Below are positions 1-6,290 of a stretch of DNA of 7,366 bases, one piece after another; the first letter of the stretch is position 1; each line of letters begins with the position of its first letter. Under the pieces are notes generated by a model, which saw only the letters and a program-made list of their open reading frames with translations, was not told where the DNA came from and ran no database searches. The stretch lies in assembly GCA_051006515.1 (NCBI GenBank), contig JBPCTD010000062.1, forward strand, positions 1 through 7,366, read 5' to 3'. The DNA comes from ZLKRG08 sp051006515 (lineage in GTDB: Bacteria > Actinomycetota > Actinomycetes > Nanopelagicales > Nanopelagicaceae). The position numbers and the translations under genes were made by a program.

Positions 1-315
1 AAGTAATACCAAGTGCCAAGGTTTATTCATAAAAATTGTTAAAAGCGCACCTAAACTCACGGCAGCTAAAGCAGAAATTACAACTTTACGGACGGTAAAT
101 CTCTCCATGAGCGCAGCTGCAAATGGCGCAGTAAGACCAAAAAGAAAGATATATACTGAAATGGCCAATGAAATTTGATTTCGCGTCCAACCAAATGCAT
201 CTTCCAGCGGAACAATTAGGATCGAAGGGGCAGATCGGTATCCTGCTGATGCAACAAGAGTTATCCAAGTTACTGCAGCAGCTATCCAAGCAGGATGAAT
301 TTTCTTCTGATTCAA
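1..315 (-). CDS. Major facilitator superfamily transporter, N-terminal part (runs off the left edge)
   Basis: The frame is open without a stop from 315 to the window edge, giving 105 residues of a polytopic membrane protein. A first hydrophobic segment lies at about residues 9-26, a second at about 48-66 and a third at about 77-95. Between the first two is an AFGWTRNQISLA stretch, and after the second comes AALMERFTVRKV, at the place of the basic loop-2-3 motif of MFS carriers. Similar stretches (FGWSR...SLA, then a small-residue helix and ERFG-R) occur in MFS members related to the oxalate/formate antiporter group; the substrate cannot be told. I chose TTG at 315-313 as start: an AAAGG lies five bases upstream, overlapping the end of the glucosidase gene, and no ATG or GTG is in frame nearby. 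It lies 8 bases after the GH13 gene and is probably cotranscribed. A spurious reading frame with an ATG covers 86-409 on the same strand. Confidence 0.82.
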   Translation of the reverse strand, partial: MNQKKIHPAWIAAAVTWITLVASAGYRSAPSILIVPLEDAFGWTRNQISLAISVYIFLFGLTAPFAAALMERFTVRKVVISALAAVSLGALLTIFMNKPWHLVLL

Positions 316-323
316 AATAGCCT

Positions 324-1997
324 TTATGGCAATCGTAACCAGACTGCAGTATCAGCTGGAATATGTTCGCCTTTAAGTGGCGCAGATGAAAGTAAAACTT
401 CTGCGCCATAAGGAATTACTACTTCAGCTGGACCGAAGTTAACGTAGCAAGCAAACTTTCCAGGACGTTCGAAGGCAATGACATCGTCATTAACTTCAAT
501 CCAATCCATCTGGCCATCACCTAAACCTGCTTCTGTTTTACGAATACGTATCGCCGATTTCACCATTTCAAAGAATGATCCAGCAACACCTTGCTGAGTA
601 TCAACTGCACTCTCTCCCCAACCAGCTGATTGCGGAAGCCATGCTTTGTCTGTTGTTAAATTCTTATTAGCAGAGAAGCCATGCGCACCGGCTGCATCTT
701 TGGTCCAAGGTAACGGAACGCGGCAACCATCACGACCGCGATCAGTGTGGCCGGACATTTTCCAGATTGGATCTTCTAATCGATTCTCTGGAATATCGCG
801 GACTTCAAATAATCCCAACTCTTCACCTTGATAAATATAAGCACCGCCAGGTAGCGCAAGCTCTAAAAGTGTTGCAGCAGCAGCGCGCTTTAACGCACGT
901 TCCTTATTTAATTTCTTCGGATCGCCAAATTTTTCTAAACCTTTGCCTTTGTTCTGTAAACCTAAGTCCAAACGATCTGTCTTGCGCACAACATCGTGGT
1001 TCTCCCAAACCCATGAAGGTGGCGCACCAACTTTTACTACCTCAGCCATGGATTGATCGATGATTTCTTTAAGAGATTGCGCTTCCCACTTTGCAGATAG
1101 AAATGAGAAATTAAAGGATTGATGTAATTCATCTGGACGTACATACATTGCAATACGTTGATCATTTGGCGCCCACGCTTCTGAAACCAACATCGGATCA
1201 TGCTTGAAAGTGTTAGTAATTTTGCGCCAATCGCGATGAATATCGTGCACCTCTTCTTGATCCCAATATGGTCGATAGTGGCGATCAAGTAGTTCTAATT
1301 CACCTTCGTCAACATCTGGCAAGCCTTCTGCTTTCCACATACCGTGAGCCACATCGATACGGAAACCATCGAATTCAAGATCTAACCAGAAACGGAAAAT
1401 CTGGCGGAAGTGATCCCAAACTTCTTGGTTCTTCCAATTGAAGTCAGGTTGTTCGACTGCAAATAAATGTAAATACCACTGGCCTGGTTTGCCATCTTTT
1501 TCAATTACGCGCTCCCAAGCTGGTCCACCGAAAACTGCTTCCCAGTTATTAGGTGGCAAATCTCCATTCGCACCTTTGCCGTCGCGGAAAATGTAACGAT
1601 CACGCGCTTTAGAGCCTGGTTCAGAATTCAAAGCTTCTTGGAACCAAACATGTTGATCTGAAGAATGGTTTGGTACCAAATCTAAAATAATGCGAATCCC
1701 GAGAGCATGCGCCTCTTTAATTAAAGCTTTGGCATCATCAATCGTGCCGTAATCGGTGTTGATATCCATGTAATCAGCAACATCGTAACCATGATCTTTT
1801 TGAGGTGATTGGAACCATGGATTAATCCAGATGCAGTCAACGCCTAAATCTTTTATATATGGCAGTCGTGAGCGTATGCCATTGATATCGCCGATGCCAT
1901 CGCCATTGGAATCCGCGTAGGAACGGATATATATCTGATAAGTAACTGCATCGCGCCACCATGAGCGCTCTTCACGTGCCGGCAGATTTGTATGCAT
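324..1997 (-). CDS. GH13 alpha-glucosidase (oligo-1,6-glucosidase/AglA type), cytoplasmic
   Basis: This 557-residue protein hydrolyses terminal alpha-glucosidic bonds in short oligosaccharides, releasing glucose. It shows the GH13 (beta/alpha)8 barrel motifs in order: an N-terminal WWRDAVTYQIYIRSY opening, a calcium-site-like DSNGDGIGD (about 29-37), region I DLVPNH (106-111), QPDFN (183-187, the QPDLN motif of the oligo-1,6-glucosidase group), region II GFRIDVAH with nucleophile Asp215, region III VSEAW with acid/base Glu273, and region IV ENHD with Asp335. All three catalytic acids are present. A beta-rich C-terminal domain follows (about 475-557). There is no signal peptide, so it should act on imported sugars. 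The start has GGAAGG upstream and lies three bases after the thioesterase stop. Exact specificity (maltose, isomaltose, sucrose, trehalose-like sugars) is not settled by the motifs; transglycosylation or a related GH13 activity is possible. Confidence 0.93.
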   Translation of the reverse strand: MHTNLPAREERSWWRDAVTYQIYIRSYADSNGDGIGDINGIRSRLPYIKDLGVDCIWINPWFQSPQKDHGYDVADYMDINTDYGTIDDAKALIKEAHALGIRIILDLVPNHSSDQHVWFQEALNSEPGSKARDRYIFRDGKGANGDLPPNNWEAVFGGPAWERVIEKDGKPGQWYLHLFAVEQPDFNWKNQEVWDHFRQIFRFWLDLEFDGFRIDVAHGMWKAEGLPDVDEGELELLDRHYRPYWDQEEVHDIHRDWRKITNTFKHDPMLVSEAWAPNDQRIAMYVRPDELHQSFNFSFLSAKWEAQSLKEIIDQSMAEVVKVGAPPSWVWENHDVVRKTDRLDLGLQNKGKGLEKFGDPKKLNKERALKRAAAATLLELALPGGAYIYQGEELGLFEVRDIPENRLEDPIWKMSGHTDRGRDGCRVPLPWTKDAAGAHGFSANKNLTTDKAWLPQSAGWGESAVDTQQGVAGSFFEMVKSAIRIRKTEAGLGDGQMDWIEVNDDVIAFERPGKFACYVNFGPAEVVIPYGAEVLLSSAPLKGEHIPADTAVWLRLP

Positions 1998-2000
1998 TAT

Positions 2001-2405
2001 TTATCCTTCCAGGTATTGCTCTAAATATGCTTTTTCATAATCGCGAAGCGGTCTTGATTTCTCCGTTTCCAGATCGACACCAACTTGAACCGTCTTTCCT
2101 TTTGCGCGAAGAGTTCCGGATTGCGACATTTCATAAACCATTACAAATGATGAGTTACCAATTTTCTCGACGTAAATCTCAACATCTAGAGGAATATCTG
2201 TTGTATGAATTGGCGCAATGAAATCTACCTCTGCTCGCGCCACCACCATGTCATCAAGTATCGGCTTTTCTCCCTTTACCTTTCTTGAGAACCAAGTGAA
2301 ATCTGCTCTGGCTTCCTGCATGTAAACCAGATATGCCGCATTATTAATATGGCGAAAGGCGTCAAGATCTGCCCATCTAATCTGCAACTGACATTTGTGG
2401 CGCAT
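2001..2405 (-). CDS. Hotdog-fold acyl-CoA thioesterase (4HBT family)
   Basis: This 134-residue protein matches the single-domain 4HBT thioesterases, which hydrolyse acyl-CoA thioesters as cytoplasmic homo-oligomers. The signature lies near the N-terminus: RWADLDAFRHINNAAYLVYMQEAR (residues 10-33), corresponding to the family pattern R-x-x-D-x-D-x-x-x-H-x-N-N-x-x-Y. Asp15 is the likely catalytic acid and His19-Ile-Asn-Asn opens the long central helix. The beta-strands that follow (VDFIAPIHTTDIPLDVEIYVEKIG, then SFVMVYEM, then AKGKTVQVGVD) fit the rest of the fold. Its ATG overlaps the ettA stop by one base (TAATG), which suggests translational coupling, and its stop lies three bases from the glucosidase start. 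An EttA homologue and a small thioesterase-like protein also lie close together in Mycobacterium tuberculosis (Rv2477c/Rv2475c, from memory). The natural substrate is unknown. Confidence 0.88.
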   Translation of the reverse strand: MRHKCQLQIRWADLDAFRHINNAAYLVYMQEARADFTWFSRKVKGEKPILDDMVVARAEVDFIAPIHTTDIPLDVEIYVEKIGNSSFVMVYEMSQSGTLRAKGKTVQVGVDLETEKSRPLRDYEKAYLEQYLEG

Positions 2406-4072
2406 TATCGAGTTAACTTTCTATAAGTAGCGCGATGTGGACGTGCCGCTTCCGCGCCTAGTCGATCAATTTTATTCTTTTCATAACTTTCAAAGTTACC
2501 TTCAAACCAGAACCACTTTGAATCACCTTCGTAAGCCAAGATATGAGTTGCTACACGGTCTAAGAACCAACGATCGTGAGAGATAACGACAGCGCAACCA
2601 GGGAAATCAAGTAGTGCATTTTCTAGTGAACCAAGAGTTTCCACATCTAAATCGTTAGTTGGCTCATCAAGCAGCAATAAGTTTCCGCCCATTTTTAACG
2701 TCAAAGCTAAGTTCAAACGATTTCGTTCTCCGCCAGATAAGACGCCTGCAGGCTTCTGTTGATCTGGACCTTTAAATCCAAAGGCAGAGACATAAGCGCG
2801 TGATGGCATTTCAACTTGACCGACTTTTATGAAATCAAGACCATCAGAAACAACTTCCCATAAAGACTTCTTTGCATCTATTCCGCCGCGAGACTGATCG
2901 ACGTAAGAAATGCGAACAGTTTCTCCAACTTTAACTGATCCTGAATCTGGAGTTTCCATGCCCATCAACATTTTAAAGAGCGTGGTTTTACCCGCACCAT
3001 TTGGACCGATAACGCCGACGATTCCGTTTCGGGGCAATGAAAATGAAAGATCATCAATTAAAAGTCGATCTCCAAATCCTTTTGAAAGATTCTCTACCTC
3101 TACAACCACATTTCCAAGGCGTGGCCCTGGTGGAATCTGAATCTCTTCGAAATCTAACTTACGCATTTTGTCGGCTTCTGCCGCCATCTCTTCATATCGC
3201 GCTAAACGTGCTTTGGACTTTGCTTGACGGCCCTTTGCGTTCTGTCGAACCCATTCGAGTTCTTCAGATAAACGCTTTGCACGTTTGGCATCTTTCTGGC
3301 CCTCGATTTTCAAACGAGTTGATTTAGTTTCAAGATATGTTGAATAGTTTCCTTCATAAGGGTAAGCGCGTCCGCGATCTAATTCGAGAATCCATTGCGC
3401 TACGTTGTCCAGGAAGTATCTATCGTGGGTAATCGCAACAACAGTACCTGGATACTTTGAAAGGTGTTGCTCCAGCCATAAAACTGATTCAGCATCTAAG
3501 TGGTTAGTGGGCTCATCAAGAAGTAATAGGTCTGGTTGTTGCAAAAGCAATTTACATAACGCCACGCGACGACGTTCTCCGCCTGAAAGTACTTTTACAT
3601 CATCATCAGCTGGTGGGCAACGAAGTGCATCCATCGCCTGTTCTAATTGAGAATCTAAATCCCAAGCGTTGCGATGATCTAGCTGTTCTTGCAGATTTCC
3701 CATTTCTGTTAACAACTTGTCGTAATCTGCATCGGGGTTAGCCATTTCAGCGCTGATTTCATTGAAACGATTCAACATTCCAATGGTTTCTGCAACACCT
3801 TCTTGCACATTCTCTAAAACATTCTTCTCTTCATTAAGTGGCGGTTCTTGCAACAAAATTCCAACTGAGTAGCCCGGTGTTAGGAATGCTTCACCATTTG
3901 ATGGTTGTTGCAAGCCAGCCATAATTTGAAGCACTGTTGATTTACCTGCGCCATTTGGACCAACCACACCAATCTTTGCTCCAGGTAGGAACATCAAAGT
4001 GACGTCATCAAGGATTACCTTGTCGCCATGCGCTTTTCGCGCCTTCTTCATCGTATAAATGAACTCAGCCAT
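2405..4072 (-). CDS. ettA: Energy-dependent translational throttle protein EttA (ABC-F ATPase)
   Basis: EttA is a soluble ABC-F protein that binds the ribosomal E site and tunes the first elongation step according to the ATP/ADP state. The 555-residue length is the usual one. Domain 1 has Walker A GPNGAGKST (38-46), an inserted arm region (about 80-150, acidic and helical), signature LSGGERRR (162-169), Walker B LLLLDEPTNHLD (182-193, Glu187) and His216. A charged linker rich in Lys, Arg and Glu (about 247-310) is the P-site tRNA interaction motif. Domain 2 has Walker A GPNGAGKTT (356-364), signature LSGGERNR (445-452), Walker B LLLLDEPTNDLD (465-476, Glu470) and His499. There are no membrane segments. 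The start follows a weak AAGG nine bases upstream. It is the first gene of a tight four-gene group and faces a divergent tRNA gene. Confidence 0.95.
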   Translation of the reverse strand: MAEFIYTMKKARKAHGDKVILDDVTLMFLPGAKIGVVGPNGAGKSTVLQIMAGLQQPSNGEAFLTPGYSVGILLQEPPLNEEKNVLENVQEGVAETIGMLNRFNEISAEMANPDADYDKLLTEMGNLQEQLDHRNAWDLDSQLEQAMDALRCPPADDDVKVLSGGERRRVALCKLLLQQPDLLLLDEPTNHLDAESVLWLEQHLSKYPGTVVAITHDRYFLDNVAQWILELDRGRAYPYEGNYSTYLETKSTRLKIEGQKDAKRAKRLSEELEWVRQNAKGRQAKSKARLARYEEMAAEADKMRKLDFEEIQIPPGPRLGNVVVEVENLSKGFGDRLLIDDLSFSLPRNGIVGVIGPNGAGKTTLFKMLMGMETPDSGSVKVGETVRISYVDQSRGGIDAKKSLWEVVSDGLDFIKVGQVEMPSRAYVSAFGFKGPDQQKPAGVLSGGERNRLNLALTLKMGGNLLLLDEPTNDLDVETLGSLENALLDFPGCAVVISHDRWFLDRVATHILAYEGDSKWFWFEGNFESYEKNKIDRLGAEAARPHRATYRKLTR

Positions 4073-4137
4073 AAGTGGAAACCTTAATCTATTTAGTCAG
4101 TAGAATTAGCGTCGGCGAAGTCACATCGCCGAAAAAT
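4073..4137. promoter_or_regulatory. Divergent promoter region between ettA (-) and tRNA-Arg (+)
   Basis: Both flanking genes point away from these 65 bases, so promoters for both must lie here or reach into the gene starts. On the plus strand TAGAAT at 4101-4106 is a good -10 candidate for the tRNA, placing the transcript start near 4113; no strong -35 is seen (TGGAAA at 4076-4081 is weak and 19 bases away). On the minus strand TAAATA at 4095-4090 or TAGATT at 4091-4086 could be the -10 for ettA, again without a clear -35. The presence of promoters is inferred from gene layout; the exact boxes are tentative. Confidence 0.45.
4112..4132. repeat. Perfect 7-bp inverted repeat in the ettA/tRNA intergenic region
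   Basis: TCGGCGA (4112-4118) is mirrored by TCGCCGA (4126-4132) across a 7-base loop. It ends five bases before the mature tRNA on the plus strand. It is not a normal terminator: the homopolymer run next to it is A on the plus strand, on the wrong side for transcription into either gene. It could be a protein-binding site between the two promoters, or a hairpin at the 5' end of the tRNA precursor. Function is not known. Confidence 0.5.
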
Positions 4138-4211
4138 GCGCCTATAGCTCAGTCGGATAGAGCGCGGGACTTCTAAGCCCGGCGTCGCAGGTTCGATTCC
4201 TGCTAGGCGCA
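4138..4211 (+). tRNA. tRNA-Arg, anticodon UCU (reads AGA/AGG)
   Basis: A complete 74-base cloverleaf can be folded by eye. The acceptor arms GCGCCTA (4138-4144) and TAGGCGC (4204-4210) pair perfectly. The D stem is GCTC/GAGC. The anticodon loop CTTCTAA carries anticodon TCT at 4172-4174. The variable region is 5 bases, and the T arm is GCAGG-TTCGATT-CCTGC. The discriminator is A at 4211 and CCA is not encoded, so it must be added after transcription. The overall sequence resembles other bacterial tRNA-Arg(UCU) genes. One oddity is that the last pair of the anticodon stem is A (31) opposite G (39), a mismatch beside the loop. It is the only plus-strand gene in the window and is followed directly by a terminator. 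Confidence 0.96.
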
Positions 4212-4212
4212 C

Positions 4213-4245
4213 AAAAACCCAGCACCTGAAGGCGCTGGGTTTTTT
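4213..4245. terminator. Bidirectional rho-independent terminator between tRNA-Arg and pstS
   Basis: CCCAGC (4218-4223) pairs with GCTGGG (4234-4239). The hairpin can extend inward past one A-C mismatch with CC/GG around a TGAA loop. It is flanked by five A on the left and six T on the right, so either strand produces a GC stem followed by a U run. It lies one base after the tRNA and 22 bases after the pstS stop on the opposite strand, and so should end both converging transcripts. Confidence 0.9.
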
Positions 4246-4267
4246 AATGCTCAATTAATTGAGGCTA

Positions 4268-5410
4268 TTAAGCTCCTAATTTTCCTAACTGCTTATTAAC
4301 GATCGCACCAAACTTTGATGTTGGCGTGACTGTTGCAAAGCCAAGTGCTGGATAGAGCGCCGGGCACTTAAATGCATGGAACTCAAGTGTTTCCTTAACT
4401 GCTTTAGCTTTTGCCGCATCCCCATACTTAGTTGAAACCAAGGCATACGTAGTTGCAGTGAATGGATAGGCATCAGAGTCGCTGGTGAGGTAATCAAAGG
4501 TCAATAAACCTGATGAATCATCAATCGTTGCAACTCCACCTGCTGCCGCCGCAGAATCAGATGTTGGCAAGATTGCATTTCCAGCTTTATTAATAATTGA
4601 AGATAAACCTAAGCGATAAGTCGCTGCAAATGAAACTTCAGCATAGGTAATTGCACCTTTGGTCTTTGAAGCGAGAAGTGAAACACCGGCTGAACCCGAG
4701 GCAGAACGGAAACGAACTGGATCAGCGGTGATGGTTCCAGGGAAAGCTGTAGCAAATGAATCAGCTGGCGCTTTTGTCCACACAGAAGGCGCTAATTTAT
4801 TTAACGCGCGAGCTAAGTTATTTGAAGTACCAGAGTTATCAGAACGATAAATGACGGTGATTGGCAGATTAGGCATAGTGCGACGTTGAGTCACAACTTG
4901 AGTGCGAAGAACGATTGGTTGTCCTTTAGCATCTTTTGCTACTTTGCCAGATGCATCTTTGCGATAAACAATGGTATTGATTGAACGGTTGTTATCGGCC
5001 ACGATTGCCGGATCATTCCAATTCTTGATAGTTCCGGCAAAGATTCCAGCCACAGTATCTGTTGACAAAGTCACTGGCTTATTTGAACCAGGTAAGTTGG
5101 TCAAAATTGCAACAGGCCATAACACTGTTGGAATATGGATTTCGTTTGGAATCATTGGAGAATGTGCAGAATCTGAGAAAGCAAAATCAACAGTGCCATT
5201 TGTAAATGCCGTTTTACCAGCGCCTGAGCCACCACCTGGATAATCAAATGAGTGTTTAGTTGCAGATTGATAATCTGCTTTGCACTTATCTATAAGACCT
5301 GAAACTGAAGTTGCACCTGATGCTTTTAGTACCGCAGCATTTGCAGCTGGAACAAGTACGACTGAGAGCGCAGTTACAAGCACTGCTGCTTTCTTGAGGG
5401 ATTGCTTCAT
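4268..5410 (-). CDS. pstS: Phosphate ABC transporter, phosphate-binding protein PstS
   Basis: PstS captures inorganic phosphate outside the membrane and passes it to PstC/PstA. The 380-residue protein begins with a Sec signal peptide: KQSLKK, a hydrophobic run to about residue 20, then PAANA with likely cleavage after Ala25. Family stretches are visible: the start of the mature domain ASGATSVSGLID (30-41), the phosphate-loop region YPGGGSGAGKTAF with DFAFSDS (57-81), and the later ligand loop YRSDNSGTSNN (188-198). Two cysteines (43 and 349) lie near the two ends and might form a disulfide. No lipobox cysteine is present at the cleavage site, which is unusual for a Gram-positive PstS. GAGAGG lies five bases before the ATG. 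It is the last gene of the pst set, after a 112-base gap, and ends at a bidirectional terminator. Confidence 0.94.
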   Translation of the reverse strand: MKQSLKKAAVLVTALSVVLVPAANAAVLKASGATSVSGLIDKCKADYQSATKHSFDYPGGGSGAGKTAFTNGTVDFAFSDSAHSPMIPNEIHIPTVLWPVAILTNLPGSNKPVTLSTDTVAGIFAGTIKNWNDPAIVADNNRSINTIVYRKDASGKVAKDAKGQPIVLRTQVVTQRRTMPNLPITVIYRSDNSGTSNNLARALNKLAPSVWTKAPADSFATAFPGTITADPVRFRSASGSAGVSLLASKTKGAITYAEVSFAATYRLGLSSIINKAGNAILPTSDSAAAAGGVATIDDSSGLLTFDYLTSDSDAYPFTATTYALVSTKYGDAAKAKAVKETLEFHAFKCPALYPALGFATVTPTSKFGAIVNKQLGKLGA

Positions 5411-5430
5411 TTATACCTCTCGCTTTAGTA

Positions 5431-5445
5431 GTTCAACTATTGAAC
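5431..5445. repeat. Perfect palindrome in the pstS leader (6-3-6)
   Basis: GTTCAA (5431-5436) is mirrored by TTGAAC (5440-5445) around CTA. It lies between the candidate pstS promoter and its ribosome binding site (GAGAGG, 5421-5416 on the minus strand). The symmetry suits a dimeric repressor site or a short leader hairpin. With only six AT-leaning pairs and no T run it is not a terminator. A chance origin is possible. Confidence 0.4.
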
Positions 5446-5464
5446 GCCTTAACACTATTTTTAA

Positions 5465-5492
5465 ACGCTAACTAATGATTGAAACCTGACAA
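5465..5492 (-). promoter_or_regulatory. Candidate promoter for pstS
   Basis: On the minus strand TTGTCA (5492-5487) and TAGCGT (5470-5465) are separated by 16 bases and sit in the 112-base gap after pstB. The -35 matches the sigma-70-type consensus well (TTGACA with one change); the -10 keeps the first TA and the last T. Transcription would begin near 5458, leaving a leader of about 48 bases. The gap contrasts with the overlapping junctions upstream, which supports separate expression of pstS, but the boxes are chosen by eye. Confidence 0.4.
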
Positions 5493-5505
5493 ATTTCAGA
5501 ACAAT

Positions 5506-5527
5506 TGAAAGTGAACTTTTGGTTAAC
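5506..5527 (-). promoter_or_regulatory. Candidate PHO-box-like direct repeat upstream of pstS
   Basis: Two adjoining 11-base units are read on the minus strand: GTTAACCAAAA (5527-5517, overlapping the pstB stop codon) and GTTCACTTTCA (5516-5506). Streptomyces PhoP sites are built from 11-base direct repeats beginning GTTCAC or similar. The second unit matches that start exactly; the first differs at one of six positions. The site ends 13 bases upstream of the candidate -35, a sensible place for an activator responding to phosphate limitation. This is an inference from pattern resemblance and gene context. Confidence 0.3.
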
Positions 5528-6290
5528 CAAATCGGCCTGAGACGTAATCTTCGGTCCGCTTATCAACTGGCTTGGAGAAGATCTCTGCGGTTGCACCATA
5601 TTCGACCATATGGCCAGGGCCACCATCAGATAAAAAGAATGCGGTGTAATCCGAAATGCGGGCAGCTTGCTGCATATTGTGAGTAACAATCACGATTGTC
5701 ATGCTCTCCGCTAATTCGCGGATAGTGTCCTCAATGCGCAAAGTTGAACCTGGATCCAAAGCAGAACAAGGTTCATCCATCAACAAAACTTTCGGTTTTA
5801 CCGCCAGAGATCTAGCGATGCATAAACGCTGCTGCTGACCGCCAGATAAACCGCCAGCATGAGCACCTAAACGATCTTTAACTTCTTTCCAAAGCCCTGC
5901 CCTAACCAAGCACTCTTCAAGCAGATCGTCTTTGTTTTCAACTTTTAATTGCGCAAGCTTGATTCCTGATAAAACGTTTTCGCCGATAGTCATAGAAGGA
6001 AATGGATTTGGCTTCTGAAATACCATGCCAATTTGCAGGCGAATTTTGGTGACGTCAGTTCCTTTTTCATAAATGTCTTTTCCATTTAATAAGACTTCCC
6101 CAGCCATCGCCGCACCAGGGATAAATTCATGCATACGATTTAGGGTTCTAATAAAAGTTGATTTACCGCAACCTGATGGTCCAATAAGCGCTGTTACAGA
6201 ACCTGTGTTGAAGGTCAATGAAATATCAGAAAGAGCATGATGTTTACTAAACCAGGCATGCACATTCCTTGCCTCTAAATCTGAGCTCAT
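5523..6290 (-). CDS. pstB: Phosphate ABC transporter ATP-binding protein PstB
   Basis: PstB is the cytoplasmic ATPase that powers the PstC/PstA channel as a dimer. The 255-residue length is typical. Motifs in order are Walker A GPSGCGKST (37-45), the Q-loop stretch FQKPNPFPSM (91-100) that is nearly diagnostic for PstB, signature LSGGQQQR (148-155) followed by LCIARSLA, Walker B VLLMDEP (168-174) with SALDP, and the switch His204 in VTHNMQQA. The C-terminal DYVSGRFG also matches the family. All catalytic residues are intact. Its ATG overlaps the pstA stop as ATGA, implying coupled translation and fixed stoichiometry with the permease. The stop codon overlaps a possible regulatory repeat for pstS. 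Confidence 0.97.
   Translation of the reverse strand: MSSDLEARNVHAWFSKHHALSDISLTFNTGSVTALIGPSGCGKSTFIRTLNRMHEFIPGAAMAGEVLLNGKDIYEKGTDVTKIRLQIGMVFQKPNPFPSMTIGENVLSGIKLAQLKVENKDDLLEECLVRAGLWKEVKDRLGAHAGGLSGGQQQRLCIARSLAVKPKVLLMDEPCSALDPGSTLRIEDTIRELAESMTIVIVTHNMQQAARISDYTAFFLSDGGPGHMVEYGATAEIFSKPVDKRTEDYVSGRFG

Noticed and set aside
86..409. 107-residue minus-strand reading frame starting with ATG, rich in cysteine
   Set aside because: It overlaps the end of the glucosidase and the transporter in a different frame, has no family resemblance, and the transporter frame explains the DNA better.
646..1063. Plus-strand reading frames of 61 and 98 residues
   Set aside because: They lie antisense within the GH13 gene, whose catalytic motifs are fully intact; the products look compositionally random.
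1037..1288. 83-residue minus-strand reading frame
   Set aside because: It lies in another frame of the same strand inside the GH13 coding region, with no recognisable features.
1961..2221. 86-residue plus-strand reading frame
   Set aside because: It is antisense to the thioesterase and the start of the glucosidase, both well supported by motifs.
2910..3650. Three plus-strand reading frames antisense to ettA
   Set aside because: ettA is intact with all ABC-F motifs; the opposite-strand frames are a by-product of its codon composition.
4285..5243. Several short frames within pstS on both strands
   Set aside because: They overlap a complete pstS with signal peptide and ligand loops; none has a convincing start region or family motif.
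5521..5528. GGTTAACC palindrome at the pstB end as an operator on its own
   Set aside because: It is only eight bases, and most of it is fixed by the terminal Gly and stop codons of pstB; it is treated only as part of the possible PHO-like repeat.
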